From CALGLS01 sp965222105 (lineage in GTDB: Bacteria > Bacteroidota > Bacteroidia > Chitinophagales > Saprospiraceae), in the NCBI GenBank assembly GCA_965222105.1, contig CBDCTQ010000024.1:62001-126000 (forward strand): a stretch of 64,000 nucleotides of DNA. The letters run 5' to 3'. Position numbers and translations under genes: made by a program. The notes below the pieces were generated by a model, which was not told the origin of the DNA, ran no database searches, and saw nothing but the letters and a program-made list of their open reading frames with translations. Below, piece by piece: positions 25,617 through 33,263 of the stretch. Each line of letters opens with the position of its first letter. Position 1 is the stretch's first letter.

Positions 25617-27098
25617 TCAGCTTTGAGCAGATTTCATAACCGAACGAGAAAAAACCACCTCAGGCATCAACAACGCTTTTTTCACCTTTGATTCCTTCCA
25701 ACTGATGGGTACGGTTACCGTTTGGTCGATCCGGTGTTGTGTGTAAAAAGAGGCAATCGACAGGTAGGTGATCAACTCTGCCAGGCCCCTGGTGACCGGA
25801 AACCGGCGCACCACTTCCTCCAGCCGGATGCTTTGTTGGTGCCTCAACAGTTCTGTTATGCGTTGTTCCAACTCCAGCCTGTTCATTTCAAACTGTTCAA
25901 AAATGGCGCTGATGTCGGCCTCACTCACAACATCGTCGGATACAGGAGTGGGCTGGTGGGCGAAGTTGGTGATCTGCTCGGGTTCTCCCAGCGGGCGGTC
26001 CATCACCATCGAAACCTGGGGCCATCCTTCTATATTGATAAACTTGCGCCTGCCCTGTAGGTGGCCGATCTTTTCGATGGCTTTTTGTTTGATCTCATTG
26101 ATGAGTTCGCGGGTGCGTTGGCGTTCTGCCAGGTTGCGCTCTGCCAGCGTACGGCTTAGCTTTTCGGCAATGGTGTGATTGGAGTCGATCACTTTTTTGC
26201 CGGCATTGTGAAGGTGGAATTTGATCTTTTTCAGAAAAGGATCATTGGCTTCGACGGCGCGCTCGGTCAAAATGTCGTAAAGCGAATGGATCATCTGCCG
26301 CATTTCATCCTGACGGTTGTCGGCGATGAGGAATTGCCAGAAGGCGTAAAAACTTTTGCCCTGGTCGGAGTTTTTCAACTCGTCGGTAGCATCGAGGGTG
26401 TACGACAATATCTTGCCTTTGCCCACCTGGCGGGAAGCCTGCTGCCGGTAGATGTTGAGGCTGATGTCGCGGAAGTTTTGTTCTACCTCTTTGAAGTCGG
26501 CAATCAGTTCACGGGCAGTGCGCGACAGGTTGAAAAACCGCTCCTTGATCTGAGTATCGTTGTAGGTATTGACTTTGCCGGTTTTTTTGAGGCGTTTGAT
26601 CTGAGCATTGATCTCCCGTTTTTTCTCTTCCAGTTCGCTCAGTTTTTTGGCGGGGTCTTCTGAGGTGTTGTCGATGATTTCCTGTAGTTGGAGTACGATG
26701 TTTCTGAATCGCGACTCAGCTCCTACGAACTCCCTTTTTTGGAGCAGGTCCATCCACTGGAAAGCCTTTTCGGTATGGGTGGTCAGTTCCAACACGGCTT
26801 CTCCCCCTTCGTTGAGGTAGCGACGCAGATAGAGGTGATCTTCATCGCACCATTTGTGGAGCAGATCAGCGGCTATGGTTTGATAGTCGGTTCCGGATTC
26901 GTCGCGGAGGTCTTCGTCGTTGAGGTATTCCAAAAAATCACTCAATTGGCTGAGCAGCTCGTATTGGGTTCTGACGATCTGGTTTTGCTCCTTAAACGAT
27001 CGGTACAAAAAACTCAGTACCAACGCTGCATTCCTCGCCCGCAACAATTTGATCACCGGGGCAGTGGCAAGGAGACTTTTTAAATTGTCGTAGGTCAT
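25617..27098 (-). CDS. jetA: Wadjet protein JetA (DUF3375, kleisin-type subunit)
   Basis: A 493-residue protein matching DUF3375. Features include the N-terminal helical part (MTYDNLKSLLATAPVIKLLR), TARELIADFKEVEQNFRDIS in the middle, a coiled coil around 155-185 and a C-terminal winged-helix-like end (VRRFPVTRGLAELITYLSIA). JetA is the MukF-like kleisin that closes the JetABC ring. It begins only 12 bp after the stop of the upstream peptide-binding lipoprotein, so it is probably transcribed with it. It ends 6 bp before the MITE-like element. Confidence 0.92.
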   Translation of the reverse strand: MTYDNLKSLLATAPVIKLLRARNAALVLSFLYRSFKEQNQIVRTQYELLSQLSDFLEYLNDEDLRDESGTDYQTIAADLLHKWCDEDHLYLRRYLNEGGEAVLELTTHTEKAFQWMDLLQKREFVGAESRFRNIVLQLQEIIDNTSEDPAKKLSELEEKKREINAQIKRLKKTGKVNTYNDTQIKERFFNLSRTARELIADFKEVEQNFRDISLNIYRQQASRQVGKGKILSYTLDATDELKNSDQGKSFYAFWQFLIADNRQDEMRQMIHSLYDILTERAVEANDPFLKKIKFHLHNAGKKVIDSNHTIAEKLSRTLAERNLAERQRTRELINEIKQKAIEKIGHLQGRRKFINIEGWPQVSMVMDRPLGEPEQITNFAHQPTPVSDDVVSEADISAIFEQFEMNRLELEQRITELLRHQQSIRLEEVVRRFPVTRGLAELITYLSIASFYTQHRIDQTVTVPISWKESKVKKALLMPEVVFSRSVMKSAQS

Positions 27099-27110
27099 TT
27101 GTCTTTTGAT

Positions 27111-28868
27111 TTACCGAAAGTGATTTTCAAAATATCCAGGGCGTCGCAAAGACGTTTTCGCCTCTTCAAATTTTTTGCTAAAGATGATCCGGTCTTTCGG
27201 AAAATACAAAAATATAAAAGGCTGTTCGTCGTAGATGATCTCCTGCAACTGGAGGTACAACTCGGTGCGCCTTGCTTCATCGGAGGTGGCCCTGATCTCG
27301 TCGATGATGGCATCGGTTTGGCTATTGCCAAATCCCACCCGGTTTTGTCCTGAGGGAGTATCGCTGGAGGTATGCCAAAATTGCCCGGGGTCAAACATGT
27401 CGAGATCGAATCCGGCAGCCGCCATGAAAATGTCGAAATTGCGGGAAGGTAAGCGTTCGCGAAACAACTCTTGCGGCGTCACGGCAACTGTTTCGATGGC
27501 AACACCTGCTTTCCGGGCATCTTCGGTAAGGATGGCAGCGATGCCCTTGCTGGCCTGGCCGGAAGTAGTCACCAGCACCGATACGTTCATCTCCGTTTTT
27601 TTGCCATCGATCACTTTATCTACGGTGCCGTTGCCGTCGGTGTCTTTCCATCCCGCTTCTTCCAACAATGCTTTTGCTTTTTCAACATTGAACGGAATCC
27701 GCTTCAGCGACTTGTTGTAATAGGGGGCGTTATTGGGGAAGGCACCCACAGCGGGCACTGCCAACCCCAATTGGATCGATTCGATGATCTCATCTACATC
27801 GGTGAGGTAAGCCAGGGCGAGACGTACCCTCTTGTCGGCGAGGTGCGACCGACGGGTATTGATGGCCATGTACATCTGCGTCATCATTTCAGGGGTGTGG
27901 AAGTTGAAACCTGCCGCTGCCTCCGACGCTTGAAATTCTTTGAAAATGGAAGTGGGTAAATTACCGATAGCGTCCAACTGGCCGTCTTTCATAGCGGTGA
28001 TGGCCGCCACGTTGTCGGGGATGATCTTGAAGATGATCTCATCGGGGTAGGCCGCCAATAAGGGGTATTTTTCCATCAGCTTTTCGCCCCACCAGTCCTT
28101 TTTCTTTTCCAGAATAACGTGTTGTCCGGTTTCCCATTCCACCACTTTATAGGCGCCACAGGACTCGATCAGGGTGCCCGGGCTGCCCAGCTTGTTGAAA
28201 GCTGTCGCAAAATTCTGTAGCACGGTGTCGGCCTTGTGTTTTTCTTTTTGAGCGGTGTCGGTTAGATCTGCAAGGGAATATTTTTGCATCATTTTATTGG
28301 GGTCATAAACATGTTCAGGATATACATAAAAGCCACTTCCCGCCTCAGACCGGAACAATTTGTCGGTATATATCGTGAAACGTTTTGGATTGTCAGGGTC
28401 GAGCTCAATATCCCTGATGAAGCCCAGAATGCTTTGATAAGCCGTAGCCGCTACGTTTGGGTTGAACAAGGCTTTCAGGCTGAAGGCATAATCAGATGCC
28501 TGCACCGGCTGGCCATTGTCCCAGGTGGCTTCGTCGAGTATTTCGTAGGTGTAGGCGGCCCCTCCTTTGTAGGGTCCTTCTGTGAGGAGTTCCATAGAGG
28601 GTCGCGACTTGGCCAACATCGGCTCCAGTTGGTGCGACTCGGGGTTGAAATTCAACAAGGAAGGAAAGAGCATGTTGATTACTTGAAGGGAGGACGCTTG
28701 AACGGTGAGTATGGGGTTCAACTTGTTGGGCTCTGACCGAAGTCTGGAACGCACCACAATGGGTTCGTCTTCTGTGTCGGTAGTGGGTTTGTCGCCGGTA
28801 CAACCCGGAAAGAGCATCGCAGATAACAATACAATTGCAAAACAAGTCAGGACAGTGATTTTTTTCAT
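27111..28868 (-). CDS. Peptide ABC transporter substrate-binding lipoprotein 2 (SBP_bac_5)
   Basis: A 585-residue lipoprotein of the DppA/OppA class. The signal peptide ends in the lipobox MLFPGC (Cys about 23). Family strands include RSEPNKLNPILTVQASSLQV, YTYEILDEATWDNGQPVQAS and KIIPDNVAAITAMKDGQLDA. It should capture peptides outside the inner membrane for the OppB/C-like permeases found further down the same strand. It is separated from the first binding protein by 24 bp and from jetA by 12 bp, which places the Wadjet genes between transporter parts. Confidence 0.88.
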   Translation of the reverse strand: MKKITVLTCFAIVLLSAMLFPGCTGDKPTTDTEDEPIVVRSRLRSEPNKLNPILTVQASSLQVINMLFPSLLNFNPESHQLEPMLAKSRPSMELLTEGPYKGGAAYTYEILDEATWDNGQPVQASDYAFSLKALFNPNVAATAYQSILGFIRDIELDPDNPKRFTIYTDKLFRSEAGSGFYVYPEHVYDPNKMMQKYSLADLTDTAQKEKHKADTVLQNFATAFNKLGSPGTLIESCGAYKVVEWETGQHVILEKKKDWWGEKLMEKYPLLAAYPDEIIFKIIPDNVAAITAMKDGQLDAIGNLPTSIFKEFQASEAAAGFNFHTPEMMTQMYMAINTRRSHLADKRVRLALAYLTDVDEIIESIQLGLAVPAVGAFPNNAPYYNKSLKRIPFNVEKAKALLEEAGWKDTDGNGTVDKVIDGKKTEMNVSVLVTTSGQASKGIAAILTEDARKAGVAIETVAVTPQELFRERLPSRNFDIFMAAAGFDLDMFDPGQFWHTSSDTPSGQNRVGFGNSQTDAIIDEIRATSDEARRTELYLQLQEIIYDEQPFIFLYFPKDRIIFSKKFEEAKTSLRRPGYFENHFR

Positions 28869-28892
28869 GGTGTTGACGTTATTGTTAGTTTA

Positions 28893-30698
28893 TTATTGTG
28901 TATCCTTCAATTTAAACTGGCGGACCAAAAATCCGGGTCGCCGCGCCGATACAGTGGCCTCGAAGCGTTTGTCGATGGCTATTCTTTCGAGTGGGGCGAA
29001 CAAAAAGATATAGGGTTGGTCGTCGTAGATGCGCTTTTGGATACGAAGATACAAATCCTTTCGCTTATTGGCGTCCAAACATATACGAATAGAGTCGATC
29101 AGGGCATCGGAGTGGCTGTCGCCAAAGCCAGTGCGGTTGCCGCCCGCCGGGGTGTCGCTGCTGGTGTGCCACACTTGTTTGAGATCGTCGGGGCCAGGCA
29201 ATTTCGACCATCGGAAGAAAGCCAGGTCGTAGTCGCGGCTGCGGTACCGCCTGATGGCCTCCCGGAATTCGAGGCCCTGTAGTTCAATGTCGATTCCCGC
29301 TTTGGCGGCAGCCTGGCGGAGTAGGAGGCCCATGCCTTTGCCCATTTCGTTGGAGGCGCTGAAGAGAAAACGGAGCTGCAATTCTTCTTTTTTGCTATCG
29401 ATCATTTTGTCGAGGATGCCATTGTTGTCGGTGTCGGACCAACCGGTCTGGGAAAGTAGTTGTTGGGCTTTCGCCAAATCGTAGGGGATGGGGGCGAGTT
29501 GGTCGTTGTAGAATGACTTGGAGGGATGTACCGGTCCGGTCACCCGTTCGCCCAGGTCGTAGAGCAAGGATTTAATGGCCTCTTCTGCATCGGTCAGATG
29601 GGCCAGTGCCCGCCGGACTTCGATTTGCCGCAAGGCAGGCAGCTTGCCGTTGATGCCGATGTAATAATAAGCCAGATAGGACGGCGTATAAAAGTTGAAA
29701 TGTTGGGAAAGGTAATCGTCTTTTCGATTTTTAGCGGCAGCTTGCATTTCGACGAAAGTCAACGGGTTGATTTCCGACATCACCTCCAGTTGACCGTCTT
29801 TCAGAGCGGTTATGGCAGCGGCGTTGTCGGGGATGATCTTGTAGCGGATCTCATCGGGAAAGGCGGCCAGCGAAGGGTGTTTTTCTGAGAGGGAATCCCC
29901 CCACCAGTTGGTTTTTTTGGCCAGGATGATTTGATGGCCGGACTGCCACTCCACCAGTTGATAGGGACCGCAGCCGCCGACCCCTGCCGGATCGGTACTG
30001 TGCAATGGGCTGTGAAACTGGTCGGCAAAGGACTGCAATCGCTCCTCCTGTTGGGCCGTGAATTTCTTTTGATTGCCTGACTGGGAGGAATCTTGAAAAT
30101 CGGAAATGCTGAAAGACCGAAGCAAGCCATCGGGGTCGTAGCGGTACTCCGGGTAAATGGCGATGCTGCTCAGTGCCGCTTCTGCCAGCATATAAGTCTT
30201 GTTGGTGAAAACGGTAAACCGCCGGGGATTCTCCGGATCTATTTCGACATCGCCCAAAAAATCGAAAAACGACCGGTAAGGTGCCGCCGCTACTCTGGGA
30301 TTAAGCATGGCTTTCAACGTAAACACATAATCGGACGCCCCGACGGACTCGCCATTGTCCCACCGCGCTTCTTCCCGCAACTCGAACTGGTAAGCCACCC
30401 CTCCCCGGTACAGCCCCTCGGAAATGGGGTAAAAGGTTGGTGCTTCTTTGGCCAGGTAGGGTTCCAGCTCCAGGGTGCCTGGGTGGTATTGCTGCAGCGA
30501 CATAAACAACTGCTCCTGCACCTGTATCGCATAGCCATTTAGCGAAAGCAGTGGGCTCAGCTTATCTGGCTTGGCGGCCAATCGCACATTTACTGCGAAG
30601 GTTTCGGGTTTTTCGACAGATGGCCGGCAAGCCACCCCAAGTAGTAAACACAACAAAAGGACAGAACGGGCAGTTGCTTTCCGGAGTTGTTGTATCAT
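28893..30698 (-). CDS. Peptide ABC transporter substrate-binding lipoprotein 1 (SBP_bac_5)
   Basis: A 601-residue lipoprotein with lipobox LLGVAC (Cys about 24) and the same fold as its downstream neighbour: AAKPDKLSPLLSLNGYAIQV, YQFELREEARWDNGESVGAS and KIIPDNAAAITALKDGQLEV. The two are clear but diverged paralogues, so ligand ranges probably differ. It is the first gene of the long minus-strand run, and the region upstream holds an inverted repeat and a -7 element. Confidence 0.88.
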   Translation of the reverse strand: MIQQLRKATARSVLLLCLLLGVACRPSVEKPETFAVNVRLAAKPDKLSPLLSLNGYAIQVQEQLFMSLQQYHPGTLELEPYLAKEAPTFYPISEGLYRGGVAYQFELREEARWDNGESVGASDYVFTLKAMLNPRVAAAPYRSFFDFLGDVEIDPENPRRFTVFTNKTYMLAEAALSSIAIYPEYRYDPDGLLRSFSISDFQDSSQSGNQKKFTAQQEERLQSFADQFHSPLHSTDPAGVGGCGPYQLVEWQSGHQIILAKKTNWWGDSLSEKHPSLAAFPDEIRYKIIPDNAAAITALKDGQLEVMSEINPLTFVEMQAAAKNRKDDYLSQHFNFYTPSYLAYYYIGINGKLPALRQIEVRRALAHLTDAEEAIKSLLYDLGERVTGPVHPSKSFYNDQLAPIPYDLAKAQQLLSQTGWSDTDNNGILDKMIDSKKEELQLRFLFSASNEMGKGMGLLLRQAAAKAGIDIELQGLEFREAIRRYRSRDYDLAFFRWSKLPGPDDLKQVWHTSSDTPAGGNRTGFGDSHSDALIDSIRICLDANKRKDLYLRIQKRIYDDQPYIFLFAPLERIAIDKRFEATVSARRPGFLVRQFKLKDTQ

Positions 30699-30780
30699 TA
30701 TATCAATGGATAAATTTGTGACTTTCTTGCACTAGCCCGCCCTCTTATCCCCTGAAGTGGGAAATCCACGCGCAATATCA

Positions 30781-30817
30781 CAAATCTATTAACGAACAAG
30801 TATAATTGATTTGTTCG
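30781..30817 (-). promoter_or_regulatory. Putative promoter and operator of the opp-jet run
   Basis: A minus-strand -7 element TAGATTTG (30781-30788) lies beside a 7-bp perfect inverted repeat, CGAACAA (30793-30799) and TTGTTCG (30811-30817), with an 11-nt spacer. That places the repeat in the -33 to -10 region, where a repressor could bind. The leader to the ATG at 30698 would be about 75 nt. No -33 TTTG is evident. Confidence 0.35.
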
Positions 30818-30837
30818 GGCCACTGAAAATCCGACTA

Positions 30838-32247
30838 TCATTCTTTTTTCTCAAAATAGATGATGTCGCATTGGTTGAGGTCGGCTTCGAGGACGATCTG
30901 CTGCTCTTCGCCCACCCCGTCGAGGATGGCGATGGTGGCGGTGTTGGGTGGGTTGCGACCCAGATTGATGGCGTAAAACAGGATGTAATTTTCCGAAAGG
31001 TAGGGGTCGATGGTCAGGTGTACTTCGTGGCGTTCGCTGGAGAGTTTGTGTTTTTGTACCAACCAATTGCCGTTGTAATTGAGGGAGATGATGTCGCCGT
31101 CGATTTTTTTGTGGTCAAATACGTGGATGGTCAGGCTGTCGCTTTGCACGGTGATGTGGTGGCCCTGTTTGATGTTGCGCACGGTCACCTCTTCCGGTTT
31201 GGCTTTGGGCTGGTTGATGACGATCTCCTCCTCTGTGGGTGGGCGGTAGCGTATGAAGCCTCGTTTGTCACCATGTTTTACGCGGGCCAGACCTTCGCGG
31301 AAATCGTAGGCTTTGTCGAATACGGGTTTGATGACGATCTTTCCGCTGAGGTCGATGTATCCCCACTTATTACCGTTTTTGATTCGTGCCAGGTTTTCCG
31401 AAAAATCGTTGGCCCGGTCGAACTGGGGGTCGATGACGTATTTTCCATTGAGGTCGATGTATCCCCATTTGTCATTGGCTGTTTTTTGGGCGGCAGCCCG
31501 CTCCTGCGAAAAGTTGTAGAGCATGGCCCAGGTGGGTTGTATAACAAACTGTCCACTGTGGTCGATCATGCCAAACTTTTTTTTGTATTCGACCCTTGCG
31601 CGCCCGTCGGAAAAACTGCTGGCCGTTTCAAAGCGAATGGGGATGACGGTTTTGCCTTCTTCGTCGATGTAGCCCCAGAGGTCGCCCTTTCGGACGGCGC
31701 AGAGCCCTTCGGAAAACCCCAGCAGATAGTCGTATCGGGGTTGGATGATGAACTCGCCTCGGGGGTTGATGATGCCCCATTTGCCCCGGTATTTGACGGC
31801 GGCCCGGTTGTCGGCAAACACGTTGGCCTCTTCGTACCGGGGTGGGATGACAAACTGTCCGCTATGGTTGATGAAGCCCCACAGGCCATTCTGTTTGACG
31901 CAGGCCTTGCCTTCCTGGAAAGGGCTGGTGACCTCGTATTGCGCTTCGATGACGAACTGTCCGTCGCGGTCGATGTAGCCGCTTTTAGACTCCGCCGTTT
32001 GGAAGTTGACGAAGCCGGCGGAGGCCAGATTTTCGGAATAAGCATCGATGATGTTGAACTGAGGTTCGACCACTACGGCCCCGTTGCGGTCGATGAACCC
32101 CCGGTTGAATTTCTTTTTCACGATGGCGTAGCCATCGCTGAAGTCGTTGGCCCGGTCGAATTGATTGGTGGTGAAGGCCCATTCGTAGTGCTGGGCCATC
32201 AGAAAGGCAGGAGCGAGAAGCAGATATGTGAGTATGGTTCGGATCAT
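30838..32247 (-). CDS. Secreted WG-repeat protein
   Basis: 469 residues from ATG 32247 (MIRTILTYLLLAPAFLMAQ signal peptide). About nine tandem WG/KWG repeats of roughly 35-45 residues follow, each with a core like GLWGFINHSGQFVIPPRYEE or DLWGYIDEEGKTVIPIRFE. The last 110 residues form a separate domain with no recognised family. WG-repeat proteins are exported beta-rich proteins of unknown function. The repeats make the opposite strand look open for 480 codons, but that is a shadow. Confidence 0.85.
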   Translation of the reverse strand: MIRTILTYLLLAPAFLMAQHYEWAFTTNQFDRANDFSDGYAIVKKKFNRGFIDRNGAVVVEPQFNIIDAYSENLASAGFVNFQTAESKSGYIDRDGQFVIEAQYEVTSPFQEGKACVKQNGLWGFINHSGQFVIPPRYEEANVFADNRAAVKYRGKWGIINPRGEFIIQPRYDYLLGFSEGLCAVRKGDLWGYIDEEGKTVIPIRFETASSFSDGRARVEYKKKFGMIDHSGQFVIQPTWAMLYNFSQERAAAQKTANDKWGYIDLNGKYVIDPQFDRANDFSENLARIKNGNKWGYIDLSGKIVIKPVFDKAYDFREGLARVKHGDKRGFIRYRPPTEEEIVINQPKAKPEEVTVRNIKQGHHITVQSDSLTIHVFDHKKIDGDIISLNYNGNWLVQKHKLSSERHEVHLTIDPYLSENYILFYAINLGRNPPNTATIAILDGVGEEQQIVLEADLNQCDIIYFEKKE

Positions 32248-32266
32248 AATTGGTTGACGTAAGGAA

Positions 32267-32274
32267 CAAAGATA
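32267..32274 (-). promoter_or_regulatory. -7 element TATCTTTG for the WG-repeat gene
   Basis: An exact TAnnTTTG match, 20 nt before ATG 32247 on the minus strand. TTTTTG about 15 nt upstream could be a short-spaced -33 box. Confidence 0.45.
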
Positions 32275-32316
32275 GGGGAAAACGGCTTTCAAAAACAGTG
32301 GTTTGGGAATTTTTGC

Positions 32317-32324
32317 TATCTTTG
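32317..32324 (+). promoter_or_regulatory. -7 element TATCTTTG for the isoprenoid locus
   Basis: An exact TAnnTTTG match on the plus strand, 28 nt before the UbiA-like ATG at 32352. It is divergent from the WG-gene element 43 bp away. No clear -33 box is present. Confidence 0.45.
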
Positions 32325-32351
32325 AAAGGAAAACTAAAACTTCTTGCCGTT

Positions 32352-32945
32352 ATGACAACCCTACAAAAGTCTCCCGCTTTCTTGCGGCGGGTTTGGATTT
32401 ATTCGCAGGAGATGTTTCCGGTATTTATTTACCTGCCATATGTAGTTGTGCTGTATTTCTGTTTGAATTTCACTACTCAGGCCCTTTCCGGTCAGGAGAT
32501 AGTGATCGATGGTTATACCCTGGTAGGGATGGTTACAGCCTTTTTTATGATGTTGCAAATGCGCACATTCGACGACCTTAAAGATATTGAGATCGACAAA
32601 GAACTCTTTCCGGAGAGGGCGACGCCGAGGGGTGCTGTGTTTCCTGCCGACATCCGCATCCTTTCGATAAGCAGCTTCCTGATCCTCCTGATCACCAACG
32701 TTTTGTTCGGCCAGTTGACGATGCCCGTTTTTATCGTAATGATGGTTTATGCCTTGTTGACATTTAAGTGGTTTTTTGCCGAGGAACTTCACCGGAAAAA
32801 CCTGTTTTTGTGTATGCTGACACATCAGCCGCTGCCCTATATGATCAACTTTTTTTTGATCCACACGGCGCTGGCTTGTGGAACCATTTACGAGCCGTTT
32901 ACTCTAGGTGTTTCTCATGGTTCAGGCTGGTGGGCTGATCAGTGA
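32352..32945 (+). pseudogene. UbiA-family prenyltransferase, truncated at the C-terminus
   Basis: 198 codons from ATG 32352. The first Asp-rich prenyl-diphosphate motif is present: R71 then D74, D75, D78, D82 in MRTFDDLKDIEIDKE. About four TM segments follow. UbiA enzymes have about 280-300 residues with a second Asp motif, which is absent here. Homology appears to stop near codon 185 (IYEPFTL). The last dozen codons (GVSHGSGWWADQ) are out-of-frame sequence of the PEP-utilising domain that follows. An internal deletion is the simplest explanation. Relatives include menaquinone, heme O and digeranylgeranylglyceryl-phosphate synthases. Confidence 0.75.
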
Positions 32946-33099
32946 AAAAGGATCATTGCTTTCGCATACAGCCATTGTAGGCCGCGAATTGGGTATTCCC
33001 GTAATAGTAGGGCTGGAAGGTGCTACTACTGCCTTTCGAACCGGTGAAATACTGACCCTTGATGGCGATAAAGGAACGGTGGTCCGACATCAGACTTGA
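32908..33099 (+). pseudogene. Remnant of a PEP-utilising enzyme (mobile/phosphohistidine domain)
   Basis: About 60 codons matching the C-terminal swivelling domain of PEP synthase-like enzymes: MVQAGGLISEKGSLLSHTAIVGRE has the phosphohistidine motif (GGxxSHxAIVxRE; His in LLSHTA), followed by GIPVIVGLEG and LTLDGDKGTVV. The PEP/ATP-binding part, normally several hundred residues, is missing. The frame differs from the UbiA remnant, so no fusion protein is made. The gene evidently once lay between ubiA-like and HMG-CoA reductase genes. Confidence 0.75.
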
Positions 33100-33263
33100 C
33101 CCATTCTTCCTCGAAACCTTACCATATCCCGATGAAATTATTGACATTCGATAAATAAATATGTGTTTTTTGCAAAATTTACTTCAAAACCCGTTGGGAA
33201 ATGGCAGAAATTTACAGATACAACAAGAGGATATCTAATTTGCTCGAAGCAAAAATTTAAGCT

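Noticed and set aside
30811..32262. Long plus-strand open frame (483 codons) opposite the WG-repeat gene
   Set aside because: It mirrors the repeats of the real gene and has no signal, motif or promoter; the minus-strand frame has signal peptide and WG repeats.
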